From positions 1,550,001-1,614,000 of the forward strand of contig NZ_CP033334.1 of assembly GCF_013170705.1 (NCBI RefSeq): a stretch of DNA of 64,000 bases, written 5' to 3'. The notes under the pieces were generated by a model. It was not told the DNA's origin and ran no database searches. It worked only from the letters and a program-made list of their open reading frames with translations. Position numbers and translations under genes: made by a program. Shown in pieces: positions 61,539 to 64,000 of this stretch; the first letter of the stretch is position 1; the number at the start of each line of letters is the position of its first letter. This DNA comes from Mesorhizobium loti. Its GTDB lineage: Bacteria > Pseudomonadota > Alphaproteobacteria > Rhizobiales > Rhizobiaceae.

Positions 61539-63071
61539 TCACTTGGACAGATCTTCCAGCGGCATCGATATCTCGGCGAAGACACCCTCGGGCCGGAATT
61601 CATGGGTGACTTCGCTTGAAATGACCTTGGCCAGGCTGCGGCGGATGAGAATCGAGCCGAAGCCGTGGCGCTGCGGCGGGGCGACTTCAGGGCCGCCGCT
61701 TTCGCGCCAGGTCAGCACCAGGCGCCGGTCGCCCTTCCTGCCTTGTGTCTTCCAGTCGAGATCAACCTTGCCGGATGCAACCGACAGCGATCCATATTGC
61801 AACGCATTGCTGGCCAGTTCGTGCAGGATGAGCCCGAGGCCAACGGCCTGGTCGGGCGACAGCAAAAGGTCGGCCCCGGAGATGGTGATACGCGGCTGGT
61901 TGTCGGTGTCAAAGGGCCTGATCTCGATCTGGACGAGTTCGCGGATGCCGATGCCGCGCCACTCGCGATCGGACAACAGATTGTGGGCGATGCCCAATGC
62001 CTGAAGCCGTGCGCCAAAGGCGTCGAGGAATTCGCTCGGCTGGCGGGCGTGACGCACGGTCTGCGTCGCCAGCGCCTGGACGGTCGCCAGTGTGTTCTTG
62101 ACGCGGTGGTTGAGCTCACGCAGCAGGAGCCGCTGCCGCTCTTCGCCGAGCTTGCGTTCGGAAATGTCGTAGTTGACGCCAAAGATCAGCGTCGGCTTGC
62201 CGTCGCCGTCGCGCTCGATGACGCTGCCGCGCGTGGCCACCCAGCGCGGCGGGTGAAAGTCCTTCACCCGGTATTCGCCGAAATAATCGTCGCTGCCGGT
62301 CAAGGCGTCGCGAAAGCGGGTTTCGGTCTGATAGACGTCGCGCGGATCTATGGCGGTCAGGATGTCGCGCGCCCGCAGCCGGGTCGAACGCGGCAGGTTG
62401 AACAATTCCGACAATCGCACATCGCATTCGATGATGTCGGTGCGGACATCCCATGCCCAGCTGGCCAGCGATGCCGCATCGAGCGCGATGGCACGCCGCT
62501 TCTCCTCGCGCGCAAGCGCTGCCTCGGCGATGGCGCCGCTGCGGGTCGCGTCCTTCAAGGTGAACAGGCTGGCGGCAAGGCCTGCCAGCGTCTTCAACTG
62601 GTCGAGCTTGGCCTGTGACGGAAAGGCATGTGGCTTGCGGTCGAGCACGCACAGCGTGCCGATCCTGGCGCCTGCCACGAGCATCGGCGCGCCGGCATAG
62701 AAACGCACGTGGTGCTTGCCGGTGACCAGCGGATTGGCCTTGAAACGCGGGTCCGTCGTCGCGTCGGTCACCACCATGGGATCGTCGCCGGCGGCGATGG
62801 CGTGGGCACAGAAGGAGATGTCGGTCGGGGTTTCGGTCTCGTCGAGCCCAAGGCAGGACTTGAACCATTGCCGCTCGACATCGACGAGCGTCACCAGGGC
62901 GATCGGCACCTGCATCACGGACGCGGCAAGGCCGGTGATGCGGTCGAAATCCGGGTCGGCCGCTGTATCCAGCATCGCCAGCCCATGCAGCACGGCCAGC
63001 CGCTCTTCATCCTCTATCGAGCGCGCCACCTCGGCCGGCAGGCTCGCCCCTATTTCCGCCTTGCTATTCAC
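61539..63071 (-). CDS. GAF-PAS sensor histidine kinase, HWE type
   Basis: A kinase of about 510 residues. A GAF domain spans about residues 25-170 (LAVLHGLAMLDTAADPDFDR, then LVTLVDVERQWFKSCLGLDE and PTDISFCAHAIAAGDDPMVV), a PAS domain about residues 190-315 (SLASWAWDVRTDIIECDVRL) and the HWE/HisKA_2 core carries LLRELNHRVKNTLATVQALA with the phospho-acceptor His, LILHELASNALQYGSL and FGSILIRRSLAKV. The start is set at GTG 63071; the frame is open to 63113. It is convergent with the DUF883 operon. Soluble; a likely input kinase of the stress module. Confidence 0.87.
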   Translation of the reverse strand: MNSKAEIGASLPAEVARSIEDEERLAVLHGLAMLDTAADPDFDRITGLAASVMQVPIALVTLVDVERQWFKSCLGLDETETPTDISFCAHAIAAGDDPMVVTDATTDPRFKANPLVTGKHHVRFYAGAPMLVAGARIGTLCVLDRKPHAFPSQAKLDQLKTLAGLAASLFTLKDATRSGAIAEAALAREEKRRAIALDAASLASWAWDVRTDIIECDVRLSELFNLPRSTRLRARDILTAIDPRDVYQTETRFRDALTGSDDYFGEYRVKDFHPPRWVATRGSVIERDGDGKPTLIFGVNYDISERKLGEERQRLLLRELNHRVKNTLATVQALATQTVRHARQPSEFLDAFGARLQALGIAHNLLSDREWRGIGIRELVQIEIRPFDTDNQPRITISGADLLLSPDQAVGLGLILHELASNALQYGSLSVASGKVDLDWKTQGRKGDRRLVLTWRESGGPEVAPPQRHGFGSILIRRSLAKVISSEVTHEFRPEGVFAEISMPLEDLSK

Positions 63072-63143
63072 CTCAATCCCCAATGCCCATGCCGGTCTTC
63101 GCCGTCTTGCCAACCCACCGGCCCGTCACGGGCTCGCTTTCCC

Positions 63144-63168
63144 GGAACCATCCTAGCAGGGAACCGTT
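63144..63168 (+). promoter_or_regulatory. EcfG-type promoter before the 63226 small gene
   Basis: GGAAC (63144-63148), 16 bases, CGTT (63165-63168), 58 bases before the ATG at 63226. Confidence 0.7.
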
Positions 63169-63225
63169 ACCCGACCGTGTTTTGCCGAGTGCGCCCACAG
63201 GCGCAGAACGAAACAAGGATCGGCC

Positions 63226-63399
63226 ATGACCAAGATCATTCCCGAAGACAAGGCGCGACAGGGCCGATGGGGCTGGCACGGCCTGCGCATCCTGATCGCC
63301 GCGCTGCTGCTGGCTATCGCTGCCTGGGGCATCGCCGAAATCTATGGTGAGGTGGCCAAGACACCGGCGACGGAGCAGGGAAGTGCGCCGAGCGGCTAG
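63226..63399 (+). CDS. Small single-pass membrane protein (57 aa)
   Basis: The ATG at 63226 opens MTKIIPEDKARQGRWGWHGL, then a membrane helix RILIAALLLAIAAWGIAEI and a short periplasmic tail YGEVAKTPATEQGSAPSG. The K/R-rich N-terminus and single helix are typical for a bona fide small membrane protein. An AAGGA site lies before the ATG. An exact EcfG-type promoter upstream predicts induction in general stress. Confidence 0.72.
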   Translation: MTKIIPEDKARQGRWGWHGLRILIAALLLAIAAWGIAEIYGEVAKTPATEQGSAPSG

Positions 63400-63491
63400 G
63401 GCAATTGCGGGAAAGGCGTGAGGCGGCTCTCCGCCCGGAATGGCGTCAAGACAATGCTCTGTGTTCTCGGCCGTCATGGTTCGGGATAGCA

Positions 63492-64000
63492 TCAGGCGGC
63501 CTTTGCCTCGGCGAGGCTTGCGGGCACCAGGACGTTCAGCGCACAAGGCTTGATCTCGATGGTCGTTTCCCGATCGAGCCGGACCAGTTCACCGTCCATG
63601 ACGGCGCGGAACTTCCTGCTGCCGGAATGGATTTTCAGGACAGTGCGGTCGGCCTGATGGATTTCGACATGTTCATTGTCGCGCCATTTGCCGCGCGCCA
63701 CGTTGAAGAGGAATTTCACCAGTTCGGCGCGCTGCTGCGCCACCGTGACATAGATGCCGAGCACGCCGCCCGAAGGGTTGTCCGCATAGGGGAGGTGGCC
63801 CTCGCCGAACAGATTGTTGGTGACGCCGATGCCTGTTATGCGGGCCGTCATCTCCGCGTCCCCGATGCTGAGCGTCACGTTCATCGCGGGCGGGTTCTTG
63901 ATCGTCGCCCACGCCGCCTTGGCCGATGCTCCGATCTTGCCCAGGCGCGACCCAAATTCCATGCCTTGGCGCAGTTGCACCATCCTGGCATGCATGCCGA
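63492..64000 (-). CDS. Diacylglycerol/lipid kinase-like protein, C-terminal part (cut by window)
   Basis: The frame continues beyond the window end; only the C-terminal 170 or so residues are seen. They match the beta-sandwich C-terminal domain of YegS/DgkB-type lipid kinases: ITGIGVTNNLFGEGHLPYAD, NPSGGVLGIYVTVAQQ, FKFLFNVARGKW-like sequence and the ending SRKFRAVMDGELVRLDRETT. The N-terminal catalytic GGDGT motif would lie to the right of the window. The enzyme would phosphorylate diacylglycerol or a related membrane lipid. Confidence 0.75.
   Translation of the reverse strand, partial: GMHARMVQLRQGMEFGSRLGKIGASAKAAWATIKNPPAMNVTLSIGDAEMTARITGIGVTNNLFGEGHLPYADNPSGGVLGIYVTVAQQRAELVKFLFNVARGKWRDNEHVEIHQADRTVLKIHSGSRKFRAVMDGELVRLDRETTIEIKPCALNVLVPASLAEAKAA

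Overview
The window is GC-rich chromosomal DNA from an alphaproteobacterium of the order Rhizobiales, most likely Mesorhizobium or a close relative. This rests on the tkt-gap-pgk-fba block next to a DUF4164-zapA pair, a complete PhyR/NepR/EcfG general stress module, a TrcR (DUF1013) gene, many small DUF1127-, DUF1328- and DUF883-type proteins, and several families of short palindromic dispersed repeats typical of rhizobia. The species is inferred; no rRNA gene is present to fix it.

Layout. (1) 1-12.4 kb holds an ArsR-type regulator (cut by the window edge), a YcaD-like MFS carrier, a quinone oxidoreductase, a LuxR-type regulator, TrcR, a WYL/YafY regulator followed by small genes that carry two near-identical palindromes, a two-domain VOC dioxygenase, a GT39-like membrane glycosyltransferase, an SGNH hydrolase and a DUF899 protein. 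(2) 12.6-20.6 kb is central carbon metabolism on the minus strand: class I aldolase, pgk, gap and tkt, with a CPA1 cation/proton antiporter between pgk and gap. (3) 20.9-26.7 kb has zapA, a 1-Cys peroxiredoxin, an ETHE1-like metallohydrolase, rpoH, an RluD-type pseudouridine synthase and a VOC protein. (4) 26.8-33 kb starts with tRNA-Glu(CTC) and is followed by an accessory-looking stretch: a methyltransferase, small secreted or membrane proteins, a 132-bp direct duplication and weak ORFs. (5) 33-37.6 kb contains a VOC protein, a glutathione S-transferase with a histone-H1-like N-terminal tail, and several secreted proteins including a DUF2865 protein. (6) 37.7-47.7 kb holds a very large hybrid histidine kinase with six PAS-like domains, then the phosphate regulon pstSCAB-phoU-phoB behind a triple Pho-box repeat. 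(7) 47.8-52.7 kb is a ROK regulator divergent from a xylFHG-type sugar ABC transporter. (8) 52.8-63.4 kb is a stress-signalling region: three HWE/HisKA_2 histidine kinases, PhyR, NepR, EcfG, an orphan receiver protein, a Crp/Fnr regulator and small membrane proteins. The window closes inside a diacylglycerol-kinase-like gene.

How the genes work together. In region 8, EcfG-type promoters (GGAAC, 16-17 bases, CGTT) can be read directly before phyR, nepR-ecfG, a kinase, a DUF1328 gene, the Crp/Fnr gene, a DUF883 operon and a small membrane protein. Further copies occur at about 30.6, 36.9 and 55.3 kb. The module therefore seems to regulate itself and to reach small envelope proteins elsewhere in the window. 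The pst block is governed by its Pho boxes and contains a hairpin after pstS that should keep binding-protein expression above that of the membrane subunits; a similar hairpin follows xylF.

The main candidates for follow-up are the multi-site EcfG regulon, the paired palindromes next to the WYL regulator, the GST with the H1-like tail, the duplicated 132-bp sequence in the accessory stretch, and the six-PAS kinase sitting directly upstream of pstS where some rhizobia carry phoR.
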